Assembly (NCBI GenBank): GCA_031282565.1
Contig: JAITDL010000001.1
Location: 1 to 14,523, forward strand
Direction of reading: 5' to 3'
Origin: Puniceicoccales bacterium
Lineage (GTDB): Bacteria; Verrucomicrobiota; Verrucomicrobiia; Opitutales; JAIRLM01
DNA length: 14,523 nt
Of this stretch, positions 1-7,856 are shown in pieces. The notes beneath the pieces are model-generated. The model ran no database searches, was not told where the DNA came from, and was given only the letters and a program-made list of their open reading frames with translations. Position 1 is the stretch's first letter; each line of letters starts with the position of its first letter. The translations under genes were made by a program, and so were the position numbers.

Positions 1-2498
1 ATATTCAGTCTTTCCGTTGACGCGTGAAACCTGAGCGTATCTCCAGCGTAAACGCGAAGCGAACCGGCTATGGGGTATTGCTCGTAGTTGACGTCAACGA
101 AGCCAATTCTTCCTTGGTAGGTGGCGGCATCGTAGCGGTCTCCAATGTATTCATCGGTTGGAGCAGAGACTCCAGGCACTGTGCACGATAGCTTCGTGGA
201 AAGCTGTCTCGCCGAATTGGCAAGCTCGTTGATACAATATTGATTCGCAATCTGCGTCTTGGGATCGGACAAAGACATCAGGTCGTTATTCTTGCCCAAA
301 ATAACCAGCCGCCCGCTGATAAGGTCGATGGCCCTCAGGTCTTTGACTGGCCCAAAGCAATTCACCGTCCAACCGCTGTCAATGCGCATGATGGTATCAT
401 CTGGCTCCCTCTTGACGTCTTTGAGCGCCAGCTGCGGCGACCTGGCTATGGAGCCAATTATGTTTAGCGTTCCAGGACGGCCGCTTGCGTAGCCGCCATT
501 TTCTGCTGACAATTCAGCCTCCCATCCTCCGCTGCGGAGCACGTTGCCGTACTCATCGGTTGCGATCGATTCATGGCCGGCTGCGGCATTTTCCTGCCAG
601 TCTGCAATCATACCTCTCGTGCGGCCAACGTTAATTTGAAATCCATCGCCCATCGAAAATGCCCTAGCCCAGCCGAAAGACTCTTCCTTCTCAACAACGC
701 CTTTACCCCAGCCATTGTTATCATCTCCATTCCCTTGGATTACACCGAGCTGCGCCGTGACAAAAAACCTGCCGTCAGCATAACCCGGCACAAAAGCACC
801 CTTCACGCCGGCGACAGTTACGAGTGGCAGCTCATCCAGCCCATCACCGCTAAAATAGACGCGCATGTCTTTGTTTGTCCATCCGCCGACTGCCGTCGCG
901 CTGGCAAAGTGTGGACCAACTGTAGAAAAGGCAAATGACGCAACGGCGTTGCTGCCATTAAATTCGATGCTCCAGTTTTTGAATGAATCTGTATCATTGC
1001 TGACATATCCTGGACCATAGCCATGCGCTACGCCAGCTGGAGCGGTGACATAGGCTCCGCCGAATGCGGTTGCCGCGGCGGCACCGTAGGACCATGAAAT
1101 TGCAGAAATTGCACTGTCCCGAATTACACCGAAGGTGTAGTTGTTGAACGAATCCTTCACGCCGAAGACGCTTGCCGCTCCAAACACCGAAGCATAGCCA
1201 TACAACGCCTGGGCCTTGATGTCCGCACTATCAATGTAGCCGAACGTGGCGTTGTTGAATGAATCTTCAACTGTCGTAATTTCTGACGACAGTCCGATAC
1301 CCAAAAGATTTCCGCCGTAGCCGAAACCGACCGCCGATCCATTGAACGCAACCGCACGAACCTTGCTGAAATCAAATGCGCCGACGGAAAATCCGTTGAA
1401 TGAATTACTTACTAGCGAACTAACCGTATTTTCGCCGTAGCCGAATGCGGCTGCACCGCCAAGTCCGTACAAGCCGCCATAGGCGCCTACTAGACTGCTG
1501 TAAAAATTGCCGGTTTTTAAGTTATTGAATGACCCACCTACGGTGCCAGTCGCTGATGCTAATCCGTATGCTACGGCTTGAGATCTAGACACGGTCGAAA
1601 CACTACGTGTGTCGGAATCACCTATCATCCAGTTATTAAACGATGCTTCTGTAGTGGCACCTCCATTGCCAGCAAATCCAATGCCATAGGCAGCCGCACC
1701 GCCTTGAGCTACAACACTAATGTCGCACGATGTTGCATCATCGACTCCAATTGTCCAGTTATTGACTGAACTAATGACAGCATCCTTCGACCAGGCAAGA
1801 CCATAGCCAACGGCAGAACTGCCGCTGCGAACGGAAATAAATCCACTTTTTGGGTGGCCAAGATTCCAAAAATTCAGCTGAGCATCTAGTCCATTGGTCG
1901 CACGTGCACTGCCAATGGCCGCAGCGCCTCCGTAATATGCAGAAACACTGATATATGTAGGAGCAGTACCGATAAATTTCAGCGACATCGGACCTACGGC
2001 ATTCTCTCCGTCCGGCTCGTCATTGTTTCCACTTAAATTTTTTAGATCAATGGCAGCCGCTCTCGCATCAGCGTTGCTGCCATTAGTGTTTTCAACGTAG
2101 ATATCCCAGAAACCAAAAGGAGGTAGGAATGGATGTCGGTGATCATTGCCGATCTCCAACGTTGACCCTGGAGTTAGCCCTTCATACACAGTACCCTTGA
2201 GAACTGCCACGCCATAGAGGGCATGATCCGCGTTAGTATATACACTGACATAAATCGGCTGTTTTGTGAGATTTAGTGTGGCATCGCCGGCTTCCGTGAT
2301 GTACGCTCGACCGGTCGCAGTGACACCGTCAGGAAAAGATGGCGGTGAGCCGTCGACGTTTTCGCGTGTGATATTCACGTCGCCTTGCAGTTCCGGAAGA
2401 TCACCGTAGGCACTTCCCGATGCCAGGAGGAATGCCGCGACGCCTAAGTGTCGGAGGGCGTTTGTCAATCGACGCCGGATGTTCTCTAAGTTTGCCAT
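1..2498 (-). CDS. Secreted repeat protein, surface/autotransporter-like, 3' end beyond window
   Basis: I read this frame codon by codon: it is open for 832 codons from ATG at 2498 and runs off the left edge, so the C-terminus is missing. The N-terminus looks like a signal peptide: a basic stretch with IRRR at 8-10, a hydrophobic core around GVAAFLLASGSA (19-30), and a likely cleavage site near residue 32. Residues about 130-560 are rich in Gly, Ala, Asn and Ser and carry a recurring SFNN-x-x-(I/F)-G motif followed by YG(Y/L)G stretches. This is typical of extracellular beta-solenoid passenger domains. The rest (about 560-832) is less repetitive and ends in LRVYAGDTLRF at the edge. No beta-barrel or sorting signal can be judged because the end is absent. 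It is divergent from the Nudix/RNase III pair. No Shine-Dalgarno sequence precedes the start. The exported surface role is inferred from the signal peptide and repeats; I recognise no family. Confidence 0.8.
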   Translation of the reverse strand, partial: MANLENIRRRLTNALRHLGVAAFLLASGSAYGDLPELQGDVNITRENVDGSPPSFPDGVTATGRAYITEAGDATLNLTKQPIYVSVYTNADHALYGVAVLKGTVYEGLTPGSTLEIGNDHRHPFLPPFGFWDIYVENTNGSNADARAAAIDLKNLSGNNDEPDGENAVGPMSLKFIGTAPTYISVSAYYGGAAAIGSARATNGLDAQLNFWNLGHPKSGFISVRSGSSAVGYGLAWSKDAVISSVNNWTIGVDDATSCDISVVAQGGAAAYGIGFAGNGGATTEASFNNWMIGDSDTRSVSTVSRSQAVAYGLASATGTVGGSFNNLKTGNFYSSLVGAYGGLYGLGGAAAFGYGENTVSSLVSNSFNGFSVGAFDFSKVRAVAFNGSAVGFGYGGNLLGIGLSSEITTVEDSFNNATFGYIDSADIKAQALYGYASVFGAASVFGVKDSFNNYTFGVIRDSAISAISWSYGAAAATAFGGAYVTAPAGVAHGYGPGYVSNDTDSFKNWSIEFNGSNAVASFAFSTVGPHFASATAVGGWTNKDMRVYFSGDGLDELPLVTVAGVKGAFVPGYADGRFFVTAQLGVIQGNGDDNNGWGKGVVEKEESFGWARAFSMGDGFQINVGRTRGMIADWQENAAAGHESIATDEYGNVLRSGGWEAELSAENGGYASGRPGTLNIIGSIARSPQLALKDVKREPDDTIMRIDSGWTVNCFGPVKDLRAIDLISGRLVILGKNNDLMSLSDPKTQIANQYCINELANSARQLSTKLSCTVPGVSAPTDEYIGDRYDAATYQGRIGFVDVNYEQYPIAGSLRVYAGDTLRFHASTERLN
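957..1880 (-). repeat. Degenerate SFNN protein repeats in the secreted protein
   Basis: Within the left-edge gene, the motif S-(F/V)-(N/K)-N-x-x-(I/F/T)-G and close variants begin at residues 244 (SVNNWTIG), 286 (SFNNWMIG), 323 (SFNNLKTG), 366 (SFNGFSVG), 413 (SFNNATFG), 450 (SFNNYTFG) and 505 (SFKNWSIE). A weaker copy, NFWNLG, lies at 209, and a possible one, FWDI, near 130. Spacing is 35-55 residues. Between copies the chain returns to AYG, GYG or FGYG. The repeats are conserved in protein but not as near-identical DNA, so this is an old amplification. Confidence 0.75.
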
Positions 2499-2513
2499 CA
2501 CGAGTGGATTTTG

Positions 2514-2558
2514 CTGCAGCTGCGGAGTTAAGTAAAGTTTTTTTTAAAAAAAAATTTT
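2514..2558. other. Divergent spacer with T8-A9-T4 tract
   Basis: The 2499-2666 region between the secreted-protein gene and the Nudix start contains an extreme homopolymer switch: eight T (2538-2545), nine A (2546-2554) and four T (2555-2558). Next to it is a GCAGCTGC palindrome (2516-2523). The tract is probably strongly curved DNA or an UP-like element serving divergent promoters. A simple terminator is less likely because no GC stem precedes it on either strand. The regulatory role is inferred from position and composition only. Confidence 0.35.
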
Positions 2559-2627
2559 GGCTCACCTGCTAAGATGCACAAACTGCGCTATTTAAATTTT
2601 ATCGACAGGAGACCCACAATAAAAGTA

Positions 2628-2666
2628 TTGACTGGAGTTTGTGACTGGGACAAATCCGCCCACAGC
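2628..2666 (+). promoter_or_regulatory. Candidate promoter for Nudix/RNase III operon
   Basis: TTGACT at 2628-2633 matches the sigma-70 -35 consensus at 5 of 6 positions and lies 33 nt before the chosen ATG at 2667. The -10 hexamer at 16-18 nt spacing is poor. The call rests on the -35 match and on a similar element at a similar distance before several other genes in the window. Confidence 0.3.
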
Positions 2667-3200
2667 ATGGGCGTAGGCGACATCCAGGTAGGCGGCGGGG
2701 ATCGAATGGCGGGCGGCGCAGCTGACGGAACTGTGCGCCATTTCTGCGCCTCGGCATACGTTTTTGACCGTAAGAATGGCATGTTCCTATTTGTGCGGCA
2801 CCGCAAATCGCATCTCTGGATACCTCCCGGCGGCCACGTGGAGGAAAATGAGCGGCCAGATGTTGCTGCAATCAGAGAAGTTGCCGAAGAAACTGGCATC
2901 GCCATCCGCATTGTCGACTTTGGGCTGCCGCCGGCGCCATTTCCCTGCGAAACGCCGATGGTGCAACCACTTGCTCTGAGAATTTACGGCGACGGCCCAG
3001 GCCACGAGCACATGAGTTTTGTCTACGGCGCCGCACCAATTGGCGGCAAACTGTCGTCCAGCGAACGCGCACCAGAAGATGTTGGGTGGTTTCCAGTTGG
3101 AAGCGTCGTGGAGGAGTCGTTCGCCGCTCCACCGGACGTGCGCGCCTGGTGTCGCTACCTATCTAGCGGTCCCGCGGCGCGTTTTTTTATTGGTGAATGA
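2667..3200 (+). CDS. Nudix family hydrolase
   Basis: Nudix enzymes hydrolyse nucleoside diphosphates linked to another moiety; the substrate cannot be read from sequence here. The signature GX5EX7REUXEEXGU is intact: with this start, G56, E62 and R70-E71-V-A-E74-E75-T-G77-I78, where the glutamates bind Mg/Mn. The fold begins at RHFCASAYVF (24-33), and HEHMSFVYG (113-121) fits the usual later strand. The frame is open back to ATG 2574. I prefer ATG 2667 (177 aa) because the residues before it look unstructured and a TTGACT lies 33 nt upstream. ATG 2706, preceded by GGGG, is a second alternative that still includes the whole domain. RNase III starts 16 nt after the stop, so the two are probably cotranscribed; an RNA-related substrate is conceivable but unproven. 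Confidence 0.85.
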   Translation: MGVGDIQVGGGDRMAGGAADGTVRHFCASAYVFDRKNGMFLFVRHRKSHLWIPPGGHVEENERPDVAAIREVAEETGIAIRIVDFGLPPAPFPCETPMVQPLALRIYGDGPGHEHMSFVYGAAPIGGKLSSSERAPEDVGWFPVGSVVEESFAAPPDVRAWCRYLSSGPAARFFIGE

Positions 3201-3216
3201 ATTTGGAATTAAGGCA

Positions 3217-3915
3217 ATGGCTCACGATGACATCTCCCCATCTGTTCTGAAGAAACTAATAGGCTACCGCTTCAGACACAAGGGGCTACTCAATGTCGCC
3301 CTCACGCACCCGTCCTGCGGCAAGGACAGGGAAAGCTATGAGCGCCTTGAGTTTCTCGGCGATTCAATCCTTAGTTCACTTTTAGCCGAGGAGCTGTATC
3401 TGCGCTATCCAACCAAGTCCGAAGGAGATCTGTCGATGTACAGGACGGCGCTCACCAATGGCCGCTTCCTCGCAGAATTGGCGAGAGAATTGCAAATCGT
3501 TCCACTTATTCGCATGCAGGCCGTTGTCAATCCTCAGCAGCGCGATTCCATACACGAAAATGCGCTGGAGGCATTGGTTGGCGCAATTTTCCTGGATTCC
3601 CGCTACGGCAAGGCCAAAAAAGTCGTGCTCAAGTGGTACGAACCATTTGGCGAGCGGCTCGAAAAGGAACTAAAGCGATCCAATCCAAAGGGGCGCATCC
3701 AGGAACTGATTTGCAACCTGCAGCCGAGCGCCGTTTTAGACTACAGGCTAATCGCCGAAACGGGCGAAGACCACGAACGCATCTACAGCGTAGCACTTTA
3801 CTGCGAGAAGGAATTGCTAGGCATAGGATCCGGATCAAGCATGAAAACGGCGGAAAAAAACGCCGCATTCCACGCGCTGGAAGTCATTTTCCAGCGAGCG
3901 AAATTGCAAATCTAG
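3217..3915 (+). CDS. rnc: Ribonuclease III
   Basis: RNase III cleaves double-stranded RNA in rRNA and mRNA processing. The 232-residue length matches the family. The signature ERLEFLGDSIL gives E42, E45 and D49 of the Mg site. The second half of the active site is ENALEAL, with E118 present but Asn at 115 where most homologues carry the metal-binding Asp (D114 in E. coli). A C-terminal dsRNA-binding domain follows (about 158-228), with a GSGSSMKTAEKNAA stretch like the usual GxGxSKKxAEQxAA. The frame is open further upstream inside the Nudix gene (to 3019), but ATG 3217 begins exactly at the domain and is preceded by TAAGG; an in-frame GTG at 3193 has no such signal. It is the second gene of the operon. 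Its stop codon overlaps the stop of the convergent 963-residue gene. Confidence 0.95.
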   Translation: MAHDDISPSVLKKLIGYRFRHKGLLNVALTHPSCGKDRESYERLEFLGDSILSSLLAEELYLRYPTKSEGDLSMYRTALTNGRFLAELARELQIVPLIRMQAVVNPQQRDSIHENALEALVGAIFLDSRYGKAKKVVLKWYEPFGERLEKELKRSNPKGRIQELICNLQPSAVLDYRLIAETGEDHERIYSVALYCEKELLGIGSGSSMKTAEKNAAFHALEVIFQRAKLQI

Positions 3916-6803
3916 GATCTTGCTGCTGCTGCAGGAAGCTGCGGCTGAGCGAAGTACCAGTGCTCGCCGGTGTTTGCAAGGCAAATGGTTTTCGTATTCA
4001 AAATTACCCAGCGAACAATAGCTTCGCGGGCATTCTCAACGGCACTAATCATGTTTTTAATGTCACTGCTCCCATGCGTTTCGAGAGCCTCTCCGTATGT
4101 CATTATTGATCCTCTTCCGTTGCGCAGCAAGGCAATTGATGACAGCAGCACGTCTAAATCAATTTGTGCCGCATCATCATCGCCAAAACTTGCTGCAAAA
4201 CATCCAGCTACCGTTGCTATGGCTTCTATGTCGTCCTCCATGTAGATAGGTTCCGTCGGAGAATTTCCCGCATCGAGGTCTGCGTATTTATTGGCTATAA
4301 TAGTTCTAACGTCCCCATTGCTAAGCGCCACAGCTAGCGAAGCCTCGGTAATTGCATGGGAACGGCGTATTTCAAGCACACTGCATCCGATGGCTTTGGC
4401 GATGATTTCCCGCTCTTCGTAGCCATTCGACGTCCCTGGCGTAGAAATATCTTCCCGGAAGTATGAAAGAAGTCGAGCAAAGGGATTCGGACCGCGATTT
4501 CGCCAGAACCCACTGCCAACTGGTCCTACGTGCACGGCTTGACGCCCAGGCAACTTCGCGCCGAGGCTTACATTCACCATGGATTTTGAAAATTGCATTT
4601 CGAAAAAAGATTGCTCCGGGAAAAATGGAGGAAGCTTAAGATTGGCAAATCGTCTATCTTCAAAAATCAACAGAGCTTTATCAGCTTCGCTGTAATCCCT
4701 TGAATCAAGCTTGCAAATGCGGTCCAATGTGGCAAGCATGCCAGCAGCCATCTTTTTATCTGTCATGGCAGAACATGCCGCCCGAATGATTCCAGCATAG
4801 GCGCAACATGCACACCTTCCAATTTCTCGATAATCCAGGGCGCCCACATCATCCGGCGCAAGTCCAGCTACCAATAAATTGATTGAATCCATCGCAGGAT
4901 GGTTTTTCCTTAACCAATCGTTCCCATCGGCAAATATTGCAATATTGTGCAGGCAGAGTACCTGCAATAGTTTTGCAGCCATTCGCCGTTTCGCAGATAC
5001 ATCGGCAGTCTCATCGCCGTCGTGTTCGTTATAGTACACAATCACTTCATTTGCAGCGTCGCAAACTTCTGAATTCTGACTATTTGAGTGCTCAACAGCT
5101 AACTCGGCGAGCCAGATATCATTACTAAGCGACTCCAGCTGTCCAATCAACGCCCTAAACTTTTCCAAATTTTCAATGGCAGCATTAGCGCCGGAAGCAT
5201 CGCTCACATCATCAGCTGCGACAGCGACTGCCAAAACCATGTGGTCTATCAAATTTCGAACAGTTCTGCCATGCCTAACATTTTCGTAGAGACCATAAAC
5301 TCTAGCAAGCTCATTGCTAAATTCTTGCATGTACTGCTTTGCCATGAGCACTCTGACCTCAAGGTGCCGCTCTTGATTGAAATCAAATTGGGACAATTGT
5401 GAAGCAATAGCCTTGCCATAGCAATCGCCGCCACCTCCTGCACTTAGCATCGTAAAGTGAATGCCGGACACATATGCTCCAGGGAAAATCTCTGATCTGC
5501 CAAGTTGCGATACCATTTCTGGAGGCACAACAATTGGCCCACCCACGTTCGCAATTTTAACCGGCAAAGGTCGTTGCTCCCGATGGACTTGCGCCGGCAC
5601 CGGAACAGGCACAGACTGCGCAACGATTGGTCTGGCAGCTGGTTGTGCTGCCGGGGCGGCAGCTGGTTGTGAGACCGGTCTGGCAGCTGGTCGTGCGGCC
5701 AGACCGGCAGCATCGGCTGCAATTTGGCTGCTACGCCTACTAGCGATATCGTAAATCAACTGTACACTATTGATGATAGCATCATCCATATTGCCCGGCG
5801 CAACCATAGAAATACTGTCAGCTGTGTAATGACGCCCGTCGCGACTCATAAATTCTGGACGACTATCAATCACTGACTCAATAAGGTTGGCTGCAAAGTC
5901 GCCAACTGCATTCGTGCCGCTTCTTACAACATCGATAAGCCTTTCCGCTGGAATTTGCGCAATTACTTCCGGCATTAATCTGCCGAGAAAAGCACAGGCG
6001 CTTCCAATACCATCCGTTTCCAATATGCCGCTACCGGGAAGCTTGCGCACAAGCGCCATCAAACTGATAGCGTATTTGCTTTGCGCAATTTCTGCATAAC
6101 GGGCAAACATTTCACCGTTGGCATGGGCGAATTCGTTCGCTATTTTTCCAATTATTTCATCGACACTACTACCTCCGCGTGCCGCCGCTATAAACCTAGC
6201 GCAAAATGATTTTTGCGCAGCTACCGCATCTGTCTCCATTGCGCAGGATTCAATTTCTATGACGTAAGATGCCGGAGTAACGTACACAATCCTAGAGAGC
6301 ACGGAAGATTCACATCCAGCAATTTCTCTTTCAAATGCCATGAGGTAGTTAGTGGACAAAACTGGAATGACTCCTTGCTCAATGGTTAAGTCTGAGCAGC
6401 GGTGACAGATAATAAAAAAACCAACGGTTGCAACAATTGATTCACCAAGAGTTTTGGCATGGTCACCACCTGGCGAAGGCTGAAACAATCTATCGACGTG
6501 GCCGCCATCATTCTTACATGTGAATAGCCGTAAAACTTTCAATATGAGGTTGAAAAATTTACCGCCCGACACCCAATGTCCTGCCCACGGCATTAGCACG
6601 GCTGGGTTGAAGAACTTTACGCGGTATTGAGTAGTGTCGTGATGGGCACCTACTACGGCTCTGCCATCGAAAAGATTTGCCTGCGTCACGTCATCGCCAA
6701 ATTTGGAAGCAATCGTCCCGACCTCCTCATTTCCGCAAACAGTCGTCAAAAGCTCGGCCGTAGCTGGGCTCTGTCCACCTAACCCTATATTGAGTGTGAC
6801 CAT
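3912..6803 (-). CDS. 963-aa protein with OTU-like cysteine protease motifs, candidate effector
   Basis: No overall family is recognised. Residues 454-470 read SAGGGGDCYGKAIASQL, close to the catalytic-Cys motif of OTU deubiquitinases (DGxCLFRAIAxQL), with Cys461 as candidate nucleophile. ERHLEVRVLMAKQY (478-491) resembles the OTU helix that follows. Near the C-terminus TICLANTGEHWYFAQP (939-954) resembles the OTU strand carrying the catalytic His, here His948. The Cys-His distance of about 487 residues is far beyond the usual 100-200, so a large helical insertion must be assumed. Residues 367-408 are an Ala/Pro/Arg linker separating an N-terminal half of unknown role. There is no signal peptide; a short hydrophobic stretch lies at 123-133. 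ATG 6803 has no Shine-Dalgarno sequence but a TTGACA lies 29 nt upstream. It is divergent from the M91 peptidase gene. The gene is certain; the protease assignment is inference. Confidence 0.85.
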   Translation of the reverse strand: MVTLNIGLGGQSPATAELLTTVCGNEEVGTIASKFGDDVTQANLFDGRAVVGAHHDTTQYRVKFFNPAVLMPWAGHWVSGGKFFNLILKVLRLFTCKNDGGHVDRLFQPSPGGDHAKTLGESIVATVGFFIICHRCSDLTIEQGVIPVLSTNYLMAFEREIAGCESSVLSRIVYVTPASYVIEIESCAMETDAVAAQKSFCARFIAAARGGSSVDEIIGKIANEFAHANGEMFARYAEIAQSKYAISLMALVRKLPGSGILETDGIGSACAFLGRLMPEVIAQIPAERLIDVVRSGTNAVGDFAANLIESVIDSRPEFMSRDGRHYTADSISMVAPGNMDDAIINSVQLIYDIASRRSSQIAADAAGLAARPAARPVSQPAAAPAAQPAARPIVAQSVPVPVPAQVHREQRPLPVKIANVGGPIVVPPEMVSQLGRSEIFPGAYVSGIHFTMLSAGGGGDCYGKAIASQLSQFDFNQERHLEVRVLMAKQYMQEFSNELARVYGLYENVRHGRTVRNLIDHMVLAVAVAADDVSDASGANAAIENLEKFRALIGQLESLSNDIWLAELAVEHSNSQNSEVCDAANEVIVYYNEHDGDETADVSAKRRMAAKLLQVLCLHNIAIFADGNDWLRKNHPAMDSINLLVAGLAPDDVGALDYREIGRCACCAYAGIIRAACSAMTDKKMAAGMLATLDRICKLDSRDYSEADKALLIFEDRRFANLKLPPFFPEQSFFEMQFSKSMVNVSLGAKLPGRQAVHVGPVGSGFWRNRGPNPFARLLSYFREDISTPGTSNGYEEREIIAKAIGCSVLEIRRSHAITEASLAVALSNGDVRTIIANKYADLDAGNSPTEPIYMEDDIEAIATVAGCFAASFGDDDAAQIDLDVLLSSIALLRNGRGSIMTYGEALETHGSSDIKNMISAVENAREAIVRWVILNTKTICLANTGEHWYFAQPQLPAAAARS
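5634..5695 (-). repeat. Three 24-nt tandem repeats encoding the Ala/Pro linker
   Basis: The plus-strand core GGCAGCTGGTTGTG occurs at 5634-5647 and 5658-5671, and as GGCAGCTGGTCGTG at 5682-5695, a regular 24-nt (8-residue) period. It encodes part of the Ala/Pro/Arg/Gln linker (about residues 367-392) of the 963-residue protein. Copy number could vary by slippage without changing frame. Confidence 0.7.
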
Positions 6804-6809
6804 TGCGGT

Positions 6810-6838
6810 AATAAATAGAAATAATCGCGCTGTGTCAA
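6810..6838 (-). promoter_or_regulatory. Candidate promoter for the 963-aa protein
   Basis: On the minus strand a perfect -35 TTGACA (6838-6833) is followed after 17 nt by TTTATT (6815-6810), a 4/6 match to TATAAT. Transcription would begin within a few bases of the ATG at 6803, leaving almost no leader, which agrees with the absence of a Shine-Dalgarno sequence. Confidence 0.4.
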
Positions 6839-7015
6839 TAGCAAATCATATTCGAGCTTTACAGTAACGCCTATTCACAATTTCGCCATTTTGCGGCATG
6901 GGTGCAGCTGTTTTGTTTGCAAATGCTACGGGCCAACGACACTTCAGAGGAGTTCGCCAAATCCGCAAGGGCACAGCTGCATTTCTGCGGCAGCGGACCA
7001 AATTCATTCTTTATG

Positions 7016-7049
7016 TTGCATTCTGTTAATATTTTACTTAGCGTACGCC
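7016..7049 (+). promoter_or_regulatory. Possible -35 element before the M91 peptidase gene
   Basis: The 246-nt gap 6804-7049 between divergent genes shows no convincing coding frame. It holds the minus-strand promoter near 6838. On the plus strand TTGCAT (7016-7021) lies 28 nt before the GTG at 7050, the same distance as TTGCAA before the GTG start at 10450. The -10 at 17-nt spacing (TAGCGT) is weak. Confidence 0.25.
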
Positions 7050-7856
7050 GTGGACAGTTGTGCAATTTTTTTAGATCCCATAGCCGGAGGAAGAAAATTT
7101 AACGGGGAAAAGTTTTTCCGCGATGCGGAGGCGCTGCATCTGTCTTTCAATGAAGCACTTATTTATTCTCAGACCCAGGACATGGAGGTGCGGGAGAGGA
7201 CAAACGATTTCGTCGACTACGAACCGGCATTTGCAACTGCCCTGGACGAAATAACGTCAAATGTCGTCGGCAGAACGCTATTTCGCTTCATCGTGACCAA
7301 GGCCCGCATGCGGCGCAACGGCGAAAAAATCAGGCTAATGTCCTACGACGGCCCGGTAAATCAGTACTCGCTCAAGGAATTTGCCGTGAAAATCAATCTA
7401 AACATGTTCGATGGCAACGGAAACGGCATCGGCGAGCGCCAGTACTACTACGTAGACGAAAGGGGTGACGTCGTTCCAAAGACTAAAACGCTGGCTGGCA
7501 CGATTTTTCACGAATTTTGCCACGCCCTCCACGACATCGAGCGCGCAGGAGAAATAACCGACGGCAACCAACTGGCAGGCACAAACGAAATCCTCCACTA
7601 CACCTGGGGCAATGACGAAGAACTGCGCACAATCGCAGGCTGCACGCTTGGACCCAAGTACGACCCGGTCTGCGACCACTGCTACGAACTCTGCATCTGC
7701 ATCGACCGCAATAGAATATTTTTTCCACGCTACAGCCACGAGGGTTACAGCTCGACGTCGAGCGAGCGGGAAGAGTCCGACAAACGGCGGCGGCTGCGGG
7801 CACATTTTTCCGAATCACGCGTTATAATGAACGGCTGGCACACCTATGTGCTGTAG
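7050..7856 (+). CDS. NleD-like zinc metallopeptidase (peptidase M91 type)
   Basis: M91 peptidases such as E. coli NleD are type III effectors that cleave host MAP kinases. With this start (268 aa), TIFHEFCHALHD at 151-162 supplies the HExxH zinc motif: His154, catalytic Glu155 and His158. About 30 residues on, WGNDEELRTIAG (186-197) matches the family's conserved block after the zinc motif and probably carries the third zinc ligand (Glu191 or Glu192). The N-terminal DPIAGGRKFNG and the FNEAL stretch also fit the family. Unusual for the family is a cysteine cluster C208-x2-C-x3-C-x-C217. The only starts in frame before the domain are GTG 7050 and TTG 6891; the residues between them look non-coding, so I chose GTG. 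If TTG 6891 is used, a hydrophobic stretch (LCCILLIFYLAYA) would precede the domain. The target is unknown and export is inferred. Confidence 0.8.
   Translation: MDSCAIFLDPIAGGRKFNGEKFFRDAEALHLSFNEALIYSQTQDMEVRERTNDFVDYEPAFATALDEITSNVVGRTLFRFIVTKARMRRNGEKIRLMSYDGPVNQYSLKEFAVKINLNMFDGNGNGIGERQYYYVDERGDVVPKTKTLAGTIFHEFCHALHDIERAGEITDGNQLAGTNEILHYTWGNDEELRTIAGCTLGPKYDPVCDHCYELCICIDRNRIFFPRYSHEGYSSTSSEREESDKRRRLRAHFSESRVIMNGWHTYVL

Noticed and set aside
573..938. 121-codon plus-strand frame inside the secreted-protein gene
   Set aside because: It lies antisense to an unbroken 832-codon frame with signal peptide and repeats; its own translation shows no domain-like pattern.
3019..3216. N-terminal extension of the RNase III frame
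   Set aside because: It would overlap the Nudix coding region by about 180 nt and adds no family sequence; ATG 3217 starts at the domain.
3633..4109. 158-codon plus-strand frame spanning the RNase III end and the convergent gene
   Set aside because: It overlaps well-supported genes on both sides and its translation has no recognisable pattern.
4479..4487. NPF tripeptide (773-775) in the 963-residue protein as an EH-domain ligand
   Set aside because: It occurs once, in a region that looks folded, and a tripeptide match is expected by chance in a protein of this length.
6902..7102. 66-codon frame from GTG 6902 just before and overlapping the M91 gene
   Set aside because: A frameshifted N-terminus of the M91 gene was considered, but the translation is not family-like and the gap is better explained as a divergent promoter region.
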